From positions 124,001 through 188,000 of the forward strand of contig NZ_JBFRGR010000003.1 of assembly GCF_052115445.1 (NCBI RefSeq): 64,000 nt of DNA. Reading direction: 5' to 3'. Of the stretch, positions 1 to 9,032 are shown piece by piece. The notes under the pieces are model-generated. The model searched no databases. It was given only the letters and a program-made list of their open reading frames with translations, and was not told the DNA's origin. The position numbers and the translations under genes are program-made. Source of the stretch: Paenibacillus_E sp052115445. Lineage in GTDB: Bacteria; Bacillota; Bacilli; Paenibacillales; NBRC-103111. How positions within the stretch are numbered: position 1 is the first letter of the stretch; each line of letters begins with the position of its first letter.

Positions 1-555
1 GAGATGTTTTGGTGCGACAAAACGACGGGCATGTCTCCGAATGTCTGGGGGCGTGCTGTGGGCTGGTTGGTGATGGCCTTGGTGGACGTGCTTGAACTTC
101 TGGAGGATGAACAGGTGGACAGCGAGCCTCTGAAAGTGATGTTGCAGGAAACGCTAGACGGTATGTTGCCTTACCAGCATAGCGGGGGGATGTGGTATCA
201 GATCGTTGATATGGGGGACCGACCTGGGAATTACTTGGAATCTAGCGGAACCTTGATGATGGCTTATGCGATGTTGAAAGGTTCGCGCCTTGGCTATCTT
301 GCTAGCGAATACGCCGAGCGCGGGAAGTCTGCCTTTGACGGTACTGTCCGGCAATATCTCCGTGAGGAGAATGGAGAAGTGCTGCTTGGTGGCATCTGTA
401 GAAGTGCAGGACTTGGCACAAATCCTGATACGGGCAAGGTTCGTGATGGGACCTTTAAGTACTACACCGAGAACGAAATCATCGTGAGTAATAATGGACA
501 TGGCGTTGCACCGCTGATTATGGCGTATACCGAGGTTAAGCTTTCAGAGCTTTAA
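1..555 (+). CDS. unsaturated uronyl hydrolase, GH105/GH88 type (5' partial)
   Basis: This is the C-terminal part of an intracellular hydrolase that removes the unsaturated uronic acid left at the end of oligosaccharides by polysaccharide lyases (YteR/YesR-like). The reading frame is open from the first base, so the true start lies upstream. The visible 184 residues hold the family motif N-V-W-G-R-A-V-G-W and the alpha-barrel segments with Y-L-E-S-S-G-T and N-N-G-H-G-V-A near the end. No signal peptide can be judged. It is followed within about 20 bp by a BASS transporter, so the two are probably co-transcribed. GH105 fits better than GH88 from the spacing of the motifs, but the N-terminal half is missing and the substrate cannot be read. 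Confidence 0.8.
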   Translation, partial: EMFWCDKTTGMSPNVWGRAVGWLVMALVDVLELLEDEQVDSEPLKVMLQETLDGMLPYQHSGGMWYQIVDMGDRPGNYLESSGTLMMAYAMLKGSRLGYLASEYAERGKSAFDGTVRQYLREENGEVLLGGICRSAGLGTNPDTGKVRDGTFKYYTENEIIVSNNGHGVAPLIMAYTEVKLSEL

Positions 556-577
556 AGTCATGTTAGGAGAGAAACCA

Positions 578-1549
578 ATGCTGAATAAATTAAACAAGAG
601 CCTGGAGAAATGGCTTCCGCTGATTACTCCTACAAGTGTTATTCTAGGAATTATTTTGACAGTATGGTTAAAGTCCTTTACTTACTTAGTACCGTGGATC
701 TTCGGCTTTATGACATTTACAGGCAGCTTAAGTATGAACTTTAAGGATTTAAAAAGAGTCTTAATTCAGCCGTTCCCGATTTTCGTCTCGCTGTTTGCTC
801 TGCATGTGTTGATGCCTGCTATTGCATGGTTCATTGGCAATGTGTTTTTTCATGATGATGTTTATCTGAGAACGGGACTAATTCTAATGGTCGTCATTCC
901 TACTGGTGTTGTAAGTTTCATGTGGGTTTCCATTTTTAAGGGGAATATTGCGCTGACGTTGTCGGTTATTTTGATTGATACACTATTATCGCCGTTTCTA
1001 GTGCCCCTTACGATGGATGCGTTTCTCGGCGTACAAGTGAAGATGGATGTGTTTGGGATGATGAAAGGCCTTTTCTTGATGATCGTCCTTCCGTCCTTAT
1101 TGGGTATGCTGCTAAATCAACTTTCGCAAGGCAAGGTGAAGGAGAAATGGGGGCGCCCCTTATCGCCCTTCTCCAAAATAGGGTTAGCCTTCACTATTGC
1201 GATTAACAGCGCTGTGGTGGCACCTTATTTCACAAAAATTGACAGTAAATTGGTCCTGACAGCTTGTGTGATTGTCGTTATGGCTTCATCTGGCTATCTC
1301 ATTGGTTGGCTGATCGCCAGATGGCTAAAGTGGGACAGCGATATCATGGTTACCATGGTGTTTAATACCGGGATGAGAAATAATAGCGCTGGTGCCGTTC
1401 TGGCCATTTCATTTTTCCCCCCACCTGTCGCAATGCCTGTTATTATGTGTATGCTTTTTCAACAACTGCTCGCTTCCTTGTTCGGGCAATTATTATGCAA
1501 AGCCCCCGATTCGATAAAACGGAAGCCTGTCTCACAAAAAGCGATATAA
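578..1549 (+). CDS. bile acid:sodium symporter (BASS) family transporter
   Basis: A 323-residue integral membrane protein with about nine to ten hydrophobic segments. The BASS signatures are the segment F-T-G-S-L-S-M-N-F-K-D-L-K near residue 45 and G-M-R-N-N-S-A-G-A-V in the second half. Members move organic anions with sodium. The start at 578 is preferred because AGGAGA lies 7 bp before it; an earlier in-frame ATG at 560 has no such site. The gene follows an uronyl hydrolase, which suggests uptake of a sugar-acid-like substrate, but that is inference. A strong terminator follows. Confidence 0.8.
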   Translation: MLNKLNKSLEKWLPLITPTSVILGIILTVWLKSFTYLVPWIFGFMTFTGSLSMNFKDLKRVLIQPFPIFVSLFALHVLMPAIAWFIGNVFFHDDVYLRTGLILMVVIPTGVVSFMWVSIFKGNIALTLSVILIDTLLSPFLVPLTMDAFLGVQVKMDVFGMMKGLFLMIVLPSLLGMLLNQLSQGKVKEKWGRPLSPFSKIGLAFTIAINSAVVAPYFTKIDSKLVLTACVIVVMASSGYLIGWLIARWLKWDSDIMVTMVFNTGMRNNSAGAVLAISFFPPPVAMPVIMCMLFQQLLASLFGQLLCKAPDSIKRKPVSQKAI

Positions 1550-1607
1550 GGGGAAGGATTCCGGTAATTTGCCAGATTGATGCTATAGGAACTGAATCGG
1601 TCGATCT

Positions 1608-1635
1608 AACCTGCACATCTTGTGCAGGTTTTTTT
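1608..1635 (+). terminator. rho-independent terminator after the BASS gene
   Basis: A perfect 10-bp stem, AACCTGCACA paired with TGTGCAGGTT, with a 3-nt loop runs straight into a T tract. It separates the rightward BASS gene from the leftward response-regulator gene. Confidence 0.9.
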
Positions 1636-1654
1636 GGGGAACCAGGAGATCACA

Positions 1655-2368
1655 TCACGACTCCCGTTTGCGATACACTCTCTCGGGGCGACCCACGACG
1701 CCATATGTCAGATCGGCGAAAACTTCGCCAGAGGAGACCAGATGCTCCAAATATCGGCGTCCAGTTGAACGACTGACGCCTATTTCTTTGGCGATTTGAT
1801 CCGCAGTCATCCCGTCTGCCGCGGTAGAAATCGCCTGAACAATTTTGACTAGCGTTAATTTGTCGATGCCTTTAGGGAGGTACGCAATCTCAGTGCGGGA
1901 ATCCTTTTTACTCGTTCCCAAAATGAGGCGATCGACATCGCTTTGATTAATAGAGCCTGTATGATGAAGCCGATTCAACTCACTGTGAAAGTCTAGATAA
2001 CGCAGGAGTGTTTCCTGCAGCCGGTTGAAAACAAGCGGTTTCATAATATAATCGAAAGCTCCGCTGCGAACGGCTTCCCGTATAGCCTCGACTTCTTTGG
2101 CAGCCGTGATCATAATGACATCGGTATCTCGGAAATGTTGACGAATATAGGAGAGCAACTCCAAGCCATTGGAGCCAGGAATGTAAATATCCAGCAGAAC
2201 TAAATTTGGGCGTAAAATGTCTAGCTGTTCCTTGGCTTGAATATCGTCTGTCGCGATACCGACAACGTGAAAGCCGTCTACTTTTTCAATAAACCTTCGG
2301 TTAATTTCGGCGATTTTCACATCATCTTCGATGATCAAAACTTCAATGTTCCGTTGTTGGTATTCCAT
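1655..2368 (-). CDS. response regulator, CitT/DcuR/MalR family
   Basis: A 237-residue regulator. The receiver domain (about 9-125) has the acidic pair E-D-D, the phosphoacceptor aspartate in L-L-D-I-Y-I-P-G and the lysine in M-K-P-L. The C-terminal part (about 170-230) is a helix-turn-helix with A-D-Q-I-A-K-E-I-G-V-S-R-S-T-G-R-R-Y, typical of regulators paired with CitA/DcuS kinases. The start overlaps the 3' end of the kinase gene by 26 bp, so the pair is translationally coupled. The tricarboxylate transporter and malic enzyme lie across the divergent promoter region and are the likely targets. Confidence 0.9.
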   Translation of the reverse strand: MEYQQRNIEVLIIEDDVKIAEINRRFIEKVDGFHVVGIATDDIQAKEQLDILRPNLVLLDIYIPGSNGLELLSYIRQHFRDTDVIMITAAKEVEAIREAVRSGAFDYIMKPLVFNRLQETLLRYLDFHSELNRLHHTGSINQSDVDRLILGTSKKDSRTEIAYLPKGIDKLTLVKIVQAISTAADGMTADQIAKEIGVSRSTGRRYLEHLVSSGEVFADLTYGVVGRPERVYRKRES

Positions 2369-3977
2369 CAGAGGTTGAACTCCTTTCTGTGGACATCGGA
2401 TGTTTCGGTATGGCGACGGTGAAGAGTGTGCCGCATTCCGGGTTTTTATGGAAAGTGATATACCCGTTAAGCTTATGGACAGCGTGTTGGACTAAGGCTA
2501 AGCCGATACCGCGATGTTCACCTGCTTTGGTTGAGAATCCCTTCTCAAATACGGCATTGCCTAACTCGTCGGGAATACCGATGCCGCAGTCCTCGCATTC
2601 GATAATCAAATCCTCGCCAAGATCGGTTAAAAATAATTTTACATACGGCGTTTGCTGTACCTCAACGGCAAGAACCGCTTCCATGGCATTGTCAATCAGG
2701 TTGCCGATGATGGTGACGAGTAAATTTCGATCAATTTCCGCAGGGATATCTCGAAATGAGCTTTCACGGTCAATTTCAAAGGTTAGCTTTAGCTCCTGCG
2801 CATGATTGAATTTGCCAATCAACAGCCCCCCGATCATGGGATCTGGAATTTCGGTCATGATGAACTGCACCCAGTTCTGATGCACGTCTGATTCCTTGGA
2901 GATGAGATCGACAGCTTCTTGATACGATTCCAGTTGGATGAGTCCAGAGATGACATACAACTTGTTGGAGAACTCATGTGTCTGAGCGCGCAGTGCTTCA
3001 GCGAAGCGTTTCACCTGAGACAGCTCCTCGGCCAACCGGTAGAGCTCGGATTTACTTCGAAAGCTTGAAACCGCACCAGTGACACCGTGTTTCCGGCTCA
3101 CAATCGGCACGCGATTGACGATGACATCATGATCGCCGATCAGCATTTCATGGTCAAATTCGGCTTCGCCCGTACGTACCACTTCATGTAATCGCGTGTT
3201 CGGGATCACATCTTCAATGTGTCTGCCTGTGATTTTCGCACTGAGGGGCAACTGCATAAGCTGCAGGGCATAGCGATTAGCCATTGTGATGATGCCATCT
3301 CGGTTTACCGCGATAATTCCCTCACGGATGGTTTGTAGAATGGCCTGTTTCTCGGTATACAGCTCACCGATTTCCTTAGGTTCAAGTCCATGTATGGAGC
3401 TTCGAACATTACGTGCGATTAGGACGGAACCAATCAGGCCAACGACAAGGACGATGAGGGAAATGAGCTCGATTCGCGACTGATACGTGTAGGTAATCGA
3501 ATTGATATCTTTTGTAAGAAATCCGACGGACACAATGCCGATGACATTGCCTTGATCATCAAATAAGGGCGCTTTACCGCGAAGTGAAGGGCCGAGTGAG
3601 CCGATGGCCTTGGAGATGATCGATTGCCCTGCAAGCACAGGACCGTTGTCCCCGCCGACCATTTCTTTCCCAATTCGTTCAGGGAGCGGGTGTGAGTAGC
3701 GAATGCCTTCGCGGTTCCCTACAACGATATACTCGGCATCGATTTGATCTCGGATCTTCTCGGCGAGAGGCTGGATGATCTTGGACGGATCCGAAGTTTG
3801 AAAAGCCATCCGAATATCCGACATATTTGCAACGGTTTCAGCCACCTTTAAGGCACGAGTTCCGATTTGATCTTCTAATGCTGTGGTCATCATGTAATAA
3901 AATATACTGCCTAAACTGATGATGACGATGGAAAGGAACGAACAAATAATGAGGATAAGCTTGGTCTGAAGCTTCAT
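2343..3977 (-). CDS. sensor histidine kinase, CitA/DcuS/MalK family
   Basis: A 544-residue membrane sensor for extracellular di- or tricarboxylates. In order it has a transmembrane helix (7-29), an extracellular Cache/PAS-like sensor domain (about 35-170) with G-P-S-L-R-G-K-A-P-L, a second helix (about 175-195), a cytoplasmic PAS domain (about 215-320), a Spo0B-type helix pair with the phospho-histidine in A-Q-T-H-E-F-S-N-K-L, and a HATPase domain with N-L-I-D-N-A-M-E-A and G-I-G-L-A-L-V. It reads leftward from a region shared with tctC. The exact ligand (citrate, malate, succinate) cannot be told from sequence. Confidence 0.92.
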   Translation of the reverse strand: MKLQTKLILIICSFLSIVIISLGSIFYYMMTTALEDQIGTRALKVAETVANMSDIRMAFQTSDPSKIIQPLAEKIRDQIDAEYIVVGNREGIRYSHPLPERIGKEMVGGDNGPVLAGQSIISKAIGSLGPSLRGKAPLFDDQGNVIGIVSVGFLTKDINSITYTYQSRIELISLIVLVVGLIGSVLIARNVRSSIHGLEPKEIGELYTEKQAILQTIREGIIAVNRDGIITMANRYALQLMQLPLSAKITGRHIEDVIPNTRLHEVVRTGEAEFDHEMLIGDHDVIVNRVPIVSRKHGVTGAVSSFRSKSELYRLAEELSQVKRFAEALRAQTHEFSNKLYVISGLIQLESYQEAVDLISKESDVHQNWVQFIMTEIPDPMIGGLLIGKFNHAQELKLTFEIDRESSFRDIPAEIDRNLLVTIIGNLIDNAMEAVLAVEVQQTPYVKLFLTDLGEDLIIECEDCGIGIPDELGNAVFEKGFSTKAGEHRGIGLALVQHAVHKLNGYITFHKNPECGTLFTVAIPKHPMSTERSSTSDGIPTTEH

Positions 3978-4039
3978 TTTCCACGCAAGCCTCCCCTTCT
4001 CGTTTCATTTAAAAGAATGTATGTGTTTGGTATTGTAAC

Positions 4040-4053
4040 ATAAAGCGTTCTCA
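4040..4053 (-). promoter_or_regulatory. candidate CcpA cre box upstream of the sensor kinase
   Basis: Read on the minus strand this is TGAGAACGCTTTAT, close to the cre consensus TGWAANCGNTNWCA. It lies 63-76 bp before the kinase start in the divergent control region. Binding is inferred. Confidence 0.45.
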
Positions 4054-4167
4054 TTTTGATGGTTATAGGGTCTCCAGATCCGTGAACAATATGAACAAAA
4101 TGGTCAAAACGCTGTTATTACAACTAATCGCCATAAACTTCCCAATAGGCACAAGAGGGTGTTATTC

Positions 4168-4181
4168 TGAAAACGCTTTAA
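4168..4181 (+). promoter_or_regulatory. candidate CcpA cre box upstream of tctC
   Basis: TGAAAACGCTTTAA matches the catabolite-responsive element consensus at the central AACGCTT core. It sits 48 bp before tctC, where it would repress or roadblock. Together with the box at 4040 it suggests glucose repression of both the sensor pair and the transporter. Confidence 0.5.
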
Positions 4182-4228
4182 AGAAAGCGGATACATGACA
4201 ACTATTAATCAAATATGGAGGGGTTCAT

Positions 4229-5251
4229 TTGATAAAACAACTTTTTTCAGCATCTTGGAAAGTAACGGCCATTAGTGTACTTGCAGTAAGTTTGGCAGCT
4301 TGCGGTAATAGCACAGCTAAACCAGCTTCGAAATCCAATTATCCAGACAAAGCATTAAGCATTATCGCGCCATCTGGCGCTGGCGGCGGCTGGGATATGA
4401 CAGCGCGTACGATCGCTAAAGTATTAACGGAAACGAAAGCAGTCGATAAGCCCGTTTCGGTTGAAAATAAACCAGGCGGCGGCGGTACGGTATTTATGGC
4501 GGAATACGCGACCAAAGATATCAAAGATAACTACAAACTGTTCGTCAGTTCGCCTCCAATTCTCATTAACCATTTGAAAAAAGAAGGAAACACGCCTTAC
4601 GGATATAATGATACGACGCCGCTAGCGCAATTGACCAAAGATTATGGCGCTGTCGCGGTAGCGGCCAATTCGAAATACAAAGATCTGAAGTCGCTGCTTG
4701 ATGATATGAAAGCAGATCCTACGAAGCTAACGGTTGCTGGCGGTTCGGCACCCGGTTCCATGGATCACTTGGTATCGATTCTACCCGCGTTCAAATATGG
4801 GATTGACCCAAAAAAGGTGAAATACGTGTCCTATGACGGTGGCGGAGAAGCCGTAACTGCCTTGCTTGGCGGTAATGCGGATGTCTTAGGTACAGATGCT
4901 TCTTCCTTAGATCAATATGTGAAAGCCGGAAAAATCCGCATACTTGCTGTTGCAGCACCTGCCCGTCTTGGTGGCAGCCTGAAAGATGTTCCGACGATGA
5001 AGGAACAAGGCGTTGATGCCGAATTCCTGATTTGGCGTGGTTTCTTCGGACCGAAGGACATGTCAGCGGATGCCAAAAAATACTGGGAAGATACGATTAA
5101 GAAAATGGTAGATTCCGATGCTTGGAAAAAAGAAATGCAAGCGAACAGCTGGCAAACGGACTATAAGAAGGCGGATGATTTCAAAGCCTTCTTGAGCCAG
5201 CAAGAAACGCAACTTAAAGACATGCTGACAGCGCTTGGTATGCAGAAATAA
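4229..5251 (+). CDS. tctC: tripartite tricarboxylate transporter, substrate-binding lipoprotein TctC
   Basis: A 340-residue extracellular binding protein of the TctC/Bug family. The N-terminus has a lipoprotein signal with the box L-A-A-C and lipidated Cys25. The mature part has the family features P-S-G-A-G-G-G-W-D, E-N-K-P-G-G-G-G, and the ligand-loop aspartate region A-G-G-S-A-P-G-S-M-D. It starts at a TTG with GGAGGGG 5 bp upstream. It would capture citrate or a similar carboxylate for the TctB/TctA membrane part encoded next. A stable hairpin lies between it and tctB. Confidence 0.93.
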   Translation: MIKQLFSASWKVTAISVLAVSLAACGNSTAKPASKSNYPDKALSIIAPSGAGGGWDMTARTIAKVLTETKAVDKPVSVENKPGGGGTVFMAEYATKDIKDNYKLFVSSPPILINHLKKEGNTPYGYNDTTPLAQLTKDYGAVAVAANSKYKDLKSLLDDMKADPTKLTVAGGSAPGSMDHLVSILPAFKYGIDPKKVKYVSYDGGGEAVTALLGGNADVLGTDASSLDQYVKAGKIRILAVAAPARLGGSLKDVPTMKEQGVDAEFLIWRGFFGPKDMSADAKKYWEDTIKKMVDSDAWKKEMQANSWQTDYKKADDFKAFLSQQETQLKDMLTALGMQK

Positions 5252-5263
5252 AACCTAACGAGA

Positions 5264-5292
5264 CAAGGGAGAAGAGGACCTCTTCTCCCTTG
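5264..5292 (+). other. intercistronic hairpin between tctC and tctB
   Basis: A perfect 13-bp stem, CAAGGGAGAAGAG with CTCTTCTCCCTTG, with a 3-nt loop. No T tract follows, so it is not a standard terminator. It probably protects the tctC message or limits read-through so that the binding protein is made in excess over the membrane subunits. Confidence 0.7.
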
Positions 5293-5318
5293 CCCTTAGT
5301 AGGGTAGGAGGCAGAGAA

Positions 5319-5780
5319 ATGAATACAACGTTTGATCGATATGCAGGCATCGTCTTTTTCGCCATTGGCCTTGCCTTTGTGATCGGTTCCTTAGGTATTT
5401 CAACAAGTGCTTATGGTAGTAATGTAGGTGCTAATATTTTTCCGATGATTTTGGGTTCGTTCTTGTCTTTGATGAGTTTGCGTCTTATTTATGAGACGTT
5501 CCGTAAGCAGCGTGCTGAGAAGGGCAAAGAAAATTTGGATTACAAACGATTTCTCATTATTTTCATCGCGGCTGTGTTATATGCCTATTTCCTTGAAGAT
5601 ATCGGGTTCGTGATCTCCACGTTCCTGTTCCTAATGATTGGATTTCAAACGATGCAAAAAGGTAGAGTATGGGTTTCCTTGCTGATCGCAGCTTGCTTCT
5701 CATATGGCGTGTATTATTTATATGTGAATCTGCTGGATGGATCGCTTCCCGGATTTCCAACATGGTTAGGGGGGGCATAA
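5319..5780 (+). CDS. tctB: tripartite tricarboxylate transporter, small membrane subunit TctB
   Basis: A 153-residue protein with four predicted transmembrane helices (about 9-28, 40-57, 78-95, 120-140). Size, topology and position between tctC and tctA identify the poorly conserved TctB subunit. The ribosome binding site TAGGAGG precedes the ATG, and the stop is 1 bp before the tctA start, so translation is coupled. Confidence 0.9.
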   Translation: MNTTFDRYAGIVFFAIGLAFVIGSLGISTSAYGSNVGANIFPMILGSFLSLMSLRLIYETFRKQRAEKGKENLDYKRFLIIFIAAVLYAYFLEDIGFVISTFLFLMIGFQTMQKGRVWVSLLIAACFSYGVYYLYVNLLDGSLPGFPTWLGGA

Positions 5781-5781
5781 G

Positions 5782-7308
5782 ATGAGCACGTTGGATTATG
5801 TGTTGAACGGTTTAGGCACGGCGATGCAGTGGCATAATGTTATTTTTGTATTTTTGGGCGTATTGATTGGTACGGTAGTTGGCGTTCTTCCTGGGATTGG
5901 TCCGATGAGCGGTGTAGCTCTCTTGATCCCGATCACGGCAACAATGACAGCTGGTTTAGGTCCAGAAGAGGCCGCTACGAGTTCCATCATTTTGCTGGCA
6001 GGTGTGTATTATGGAGCGATGTACGGAGGCTCGACGACGTCGATTCTGTTGAACACACCAGGAGAATCGTCTTCAGTCGTCACAACACTCGATGGCTATC
6101 AAATGGCCAAACAGGGAAGAGCCGGAGCAGCGCTCGCGATTTCAGCAATCGGTTCCTTCGCTGCCGGCATTATTTCGTTGATCGGTCTTATCTTCTTGGC
6201 CCGTCCTTTATCGGCAGTCGCGATCAAGTTCGGACCTGCGGAATATTTCTCCTTGATGGTGCTTGGCTTGCTCGCAATCAGCGGACTGGCTGGGAAATCG
6301 ATGGTAAAGGCGCTCATGATGACGGCATTTGGTCTGTTGTTAGCAACGATCGGCATCGATAACGTGTCAGGCGTGGAGCGATTCACATTCGGTATTCCTG
6401 AGCTATATCAAGGCTTGGAATTCCTGACTGTGGCCGTGGGTACATTTGCTGTCGGTGAAGTATTCAAAACCATCCTTCAGCGTGAAGGAAACGATGGCGA
6501 GATTGCTAAGATCAATCGCATTCTACCGACAAAACAAGATATGAAAGACAGCGCGGCACCGATTGCGCGTGGTTCTGTGCTTGGCTTTTTCATCGGCTTA
6601 CTGCCTGGCGCTGGTGCTATTCTTGCTTCTTTCTTCGCTTATATCGTGGAGAAGAAGATTAGTAAAAATCCAGAGAAATTCGGTAAGGGAGCCATTGAAG
6701 GAGTGGCTTCACCAGAAGCTGCGAATAACGCTGCATCGGGTGGCGCGATGATTCCGCTATTGACATTGGGGATCCCATCCTCAGGAACGACGGCTATTCT
6801 GATGGGTGCTTTCATTATGTACAACGTCCAGCCAGGTCCATTGCTATTCCAAGATCACCCACAGTTAGCATGGGGTGTTATTGCAAGTATGTTCGTCGGC
6901 AATCTCATGCTGCTGATTCTTAATATGCCGCTGGTCAAAGTGTTTGCCAAAGTCATTGAAACACCTGCTAAGTATTTAATTCCGTTAATTATCGTCTTTT
7001 CAGTATTCGGCGTGTATGCCGTACAGTATTCGACGTTTGATTTAATGCTCATTATGGGCTGTGGTCTTGTGGGATACTACTTGTCTAAAAACGACTATCC
7101 ACTAGCACCACTCGTGCTTGGTCTTATTTTGGGGCCAATGATGGAAAACAACATGCGTAGAGCACTTACCATTTCAAATGGTGATTTCATGATCTTCCTG
7201 CAAAAACCGGTTTCACTTGTATTTCTCATCATCGGTCTGATCTGGATTACCATTCCACTAATAATGAAGCTTAGAGGTAAAAATGTACTTGTGAATGAGG
7301 AAGGGTAA
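5782..7308 (+). CDS. tctA: tripartite tricarboxylate transporter, large membrane subunit TctA
   Basis: A 508-residue protein with about twelve transmembrane helices. Family signatures include G-V-L-P-G-I-G-P-M-S-G (about 33-43), Y-Y-G-A-M-Y-G-G-S-T-T-S-I-L-L-N-T-P-G and the second-half counterpart G-L-L-P-G-A-G-A. It forms the carboxylate-translocating core together with TctB, driven by an ion gradient. It is followed 5 bp later by the malic enzyme gene, so uptake and metabolism of the substrate are encoded in one transcript. Confidence 0.94.
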   Translation: MSTLDYVLNGLGTAMQWHNVIFVFLGVLIGTVVGVLPGIGPMSGVALLIPITATMTAGLGPEEAATSSIILLAGVYYGAMYGGSTTSILLNTPGESSSVVTTLDGYQMAKQGRAGAALAISAIGSFAAGIISLIGLIFLARPLSAVAIKFGPAEYFSLMVLGLLAISGLAGKSMVKALMMTAFGLLLATIGIDNVSGVERFTFGIPELYQGLEFLTVAVGTFAVGEVFKTILQREGNDGEIAKINRILPTKQDMKDSAAPIARGSVLGFFIGLLPGAGAILASFFAYIVEKKISKNPEKFGKGAIEGVASPEAANNAASGGAMIPLLTLGIPSSGTTAILMGAFIMYNVQPGPLLFQDHPQLAWGVIASMFVGNLMLLILNMPLVKVFAKVIETPAKYLIPLIIVFSVFGVYAVQYSTFDLMLIMGCGLVGYYLSKNDYPLAPLVLGLILGPMMENNMRRALTISNGDFMIFLQKPVSLVFLIIGLIWITIPLIMKLRGKNVLVNEEG

Positions 7309-7313
7309 CCAAT

Positions 7314-8741
7314 ATGAAAAATACGATGGCTGGCAAAAGTATTATTTTACGTCTGGAATTGTTAACTGAGCAAATCCATTTCGGTCAATTAATTACGTTA
7401 ATTACCGAAAACGGCGGGGATGTAATCGCGATTGACGTTATTCAAACCGGTGTGAATTGGACGGTTCGAGACATTACCGTATCCGCTTCTGAACAGTCCC
7501 AACTGGACAGTATTGTCGCTAGGATGAAGGATCTCGCTGGTGTACGACTCGTTCACGTGTCGGATCGCACATTCCTGCTTCATCTCGGCGGCAAAATCGA
7601 GATGAAGCCCAAATCACCGATCCAAAACAGGGACGATTTGTCCCGTGTGTACACGCCGGATGTAGCCAGGGTCTGTATGGCTATCCATGAAGATGAGACT
7701 AACGCCTATAAGCTGACGATCAAGCGAAATACGGTCGCTGTTGTATCCGATGGCAGCGCCGTGCTCGGTCTTGGGAACATCGGCCCCTATGCGGCGATGC
7801 CTGTCATGGAAGGCAAGGCGATGTTGTTCAAGCAGTTTGCTGATGTTGATGCCTTTCCAATTTGTTTAAGCACGCAAAGTACCGAAGAAATTATCGCAAC
7901 CATCAAGCATTTGGCACCAGGCTTCGGTGGTATTAATCTGGAGGATATCTCCTCTCCACGATGCTTTGAAATTGAGTCGAGGCTGCGTGAGGAACTGGAC
8001 ATCCCTGTGTTTCACGATGATCAGCACGGTACGGCCGTTGTGTTGTATGCAGGGCTCATCAATGCGTTGAAAGTAGTCGGCAAGCAGATTAGTGAAGCTA
8101 AAGTTGTCGTCTGCGGTATTGGCGCAGCGGGAATGGCTTGCTCCAACATTTTACTGGCTGCAGGCGTGAAGGAACTGATCGGGGTTGACCGAGAAGGTGC
8201 GTTGGTACGTACGAAAGAGTACGCCAACCCGCATTGGACGGAATACGCGGAGCGGACGAACCCTAACCTCCGGTCGGGCTCCCTGCATGACGTCATCGAA
8301 GGAGCAGACGTGTTCATCGGCCTCTCAGCAGGAGGCTTGCTGAAGCGGGGGGATGTTGAGCGGATGGCGGCTAAGCCCGTGGTGTTCGTGATGGCGAACC
8401 CAACGCCTGAAATTCATCCCGATGAAATCGAAGATATCGTAGGTGTCGTTGCAACGGGGCGTTCGGATTTCCCGAATCAGATTAACAATGTGCTGTGCTT
8501 TCCAGGTATATTCCGTGCAGCCTTGGACTGCCAAGCCTCTACAATCAATGAAGAAATGAAGCTGGCCGCTTCCGCCGCGATTGCGTCGGTGGTCACACCG
8601 CAGGAATTGAACAAGTTATATATTATTCCAAGTGTGTTTAATCAGGAAGTGGTTAGACGGATTCGTGAAGCCGTCATCCGTGCGGCTATTCAAACAGGGA
8701 CAGCCAGGCGGATACCGCGTGAGTTCCGACAGGCGGAATAG
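7314..8741 (+). CDS. NAD(P)-dependent malic enzyme with N-terminal ACT domain
   Basis: A 475-residue cytoplasmic enzyme that oxidatively decarboxylates malate to pyruvate. Residues about 10-95 form an ACT-type regulatory domain, as in the YtsJ/MalS-type enzymes of bacilli. The malic domain has V-Y-T-P-D-V-A-R-V-C, L-G-L-G-N-I-G-P-Y-A-A-M-P-V-M-E-G-K and the metal site I-N-L-E-D-I-S-S-P-R-C-F with F-H-D-D-Q-H-G-T-A; the NAD-binding domain has V-V-V-C-G-I-G-A-A-G. It belongs to the tct operon and makes malate, or citrate products, the probable substrate class. NAD versus NADP preference cannot be told. Confidence 0.93.
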   Translation: MKNTMAGKSIILRLELLTEQIHFGQLITLITENGGDVIAIDVIQTGVNWTVRDITVSASEQSQLDSIVARMKDLAGVRLVHVSDRTFLLHLGGKIEMKPKSPIQNRDDLSRVYTPDVARVCMAIHEDETNAYKLTIKRNTVAVVSDGSAVLGLGNIGPYAAMPVMEGKAMLFKQFADVDAFPICLSTQSTEEIIATIKHLAPGFGGINLEDISSPRCFEIESRLREELDIPVFHDDQHGTAVVLYAGLINALKVVGKQISEAKVVVCGIGAAGMACSNILLAAGVKELIGVDREGALVRTKEYANPHWTEYAERTNPNLRSGSLHDVIEGADVFIGLSAGGLLKRGDVERMAAKPVVFVMANPTPEIHPDEIEDIVGVVATGRSDFPNQINNVLCFPGIFRAALDCQASTINEEMKLAASAAIASVVTPQELNKLYIIPSVFNQEVVRRIREAVIRAAIQTGTARRIPREFRQAE

Positions 8742-8789
8742 TCCTACCGAAACGGATGCCAACGATGGAACTAAAGTGGAGGGATTCGT

Positions 8790-9032
8790 ATGGGTGGTTT
8801 GGAAACAAAAGCCATTGTAGAAATCAATCAAGCGGCGAATCAGTTTCAATCCAGTATTGTCATTCAGGTGGGCAAGAGGTTTATTGATGTGAAAAGCATT
8901 CTGGGTCTGAGCGTTACGCTATTCAACAATCAAGCGTATAAGCTTGATATTCATGGACCTGATGAAAAGGATGCCATTGAGGTCATGAAGAGGATTTTTG
9001 ACAAACATGGTCTTAATTTAAATTTTAAATGA
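8790..9032 (+). CDS. HPr-like protein lacking the phosphorylatable histidine
   Basis: An 80-residue protein of the HPr/Crh fold. Aligned by eye to Bacillus HPr, residues 14-39 match the stretch from Gln24 to Gly49, including the regulatory serine motif K-S-I-L-G (Ser36 here, Ser46 in HPr). The segment that should carry the His15 loop G-I-H-A-R-P is missing or replaced by E-T-K-A-I-V, so it cannot work as a PTS phosphocarrier. A GGAGGG site 6 bp before the ATG supports the start. It is the last gene of the tct-malic enzyme operon and precedes a terminator. A Crh-like role as CcpA co-effector is an inference. Confidence 0.75.
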   Translation: MGGLETKAIVEINQAANQFQSSIVIQVGKRFIDVKSILGLSVTLFNNQAYKLDIHGPDEKDAIEVMKRIFDKHGLNLNFK

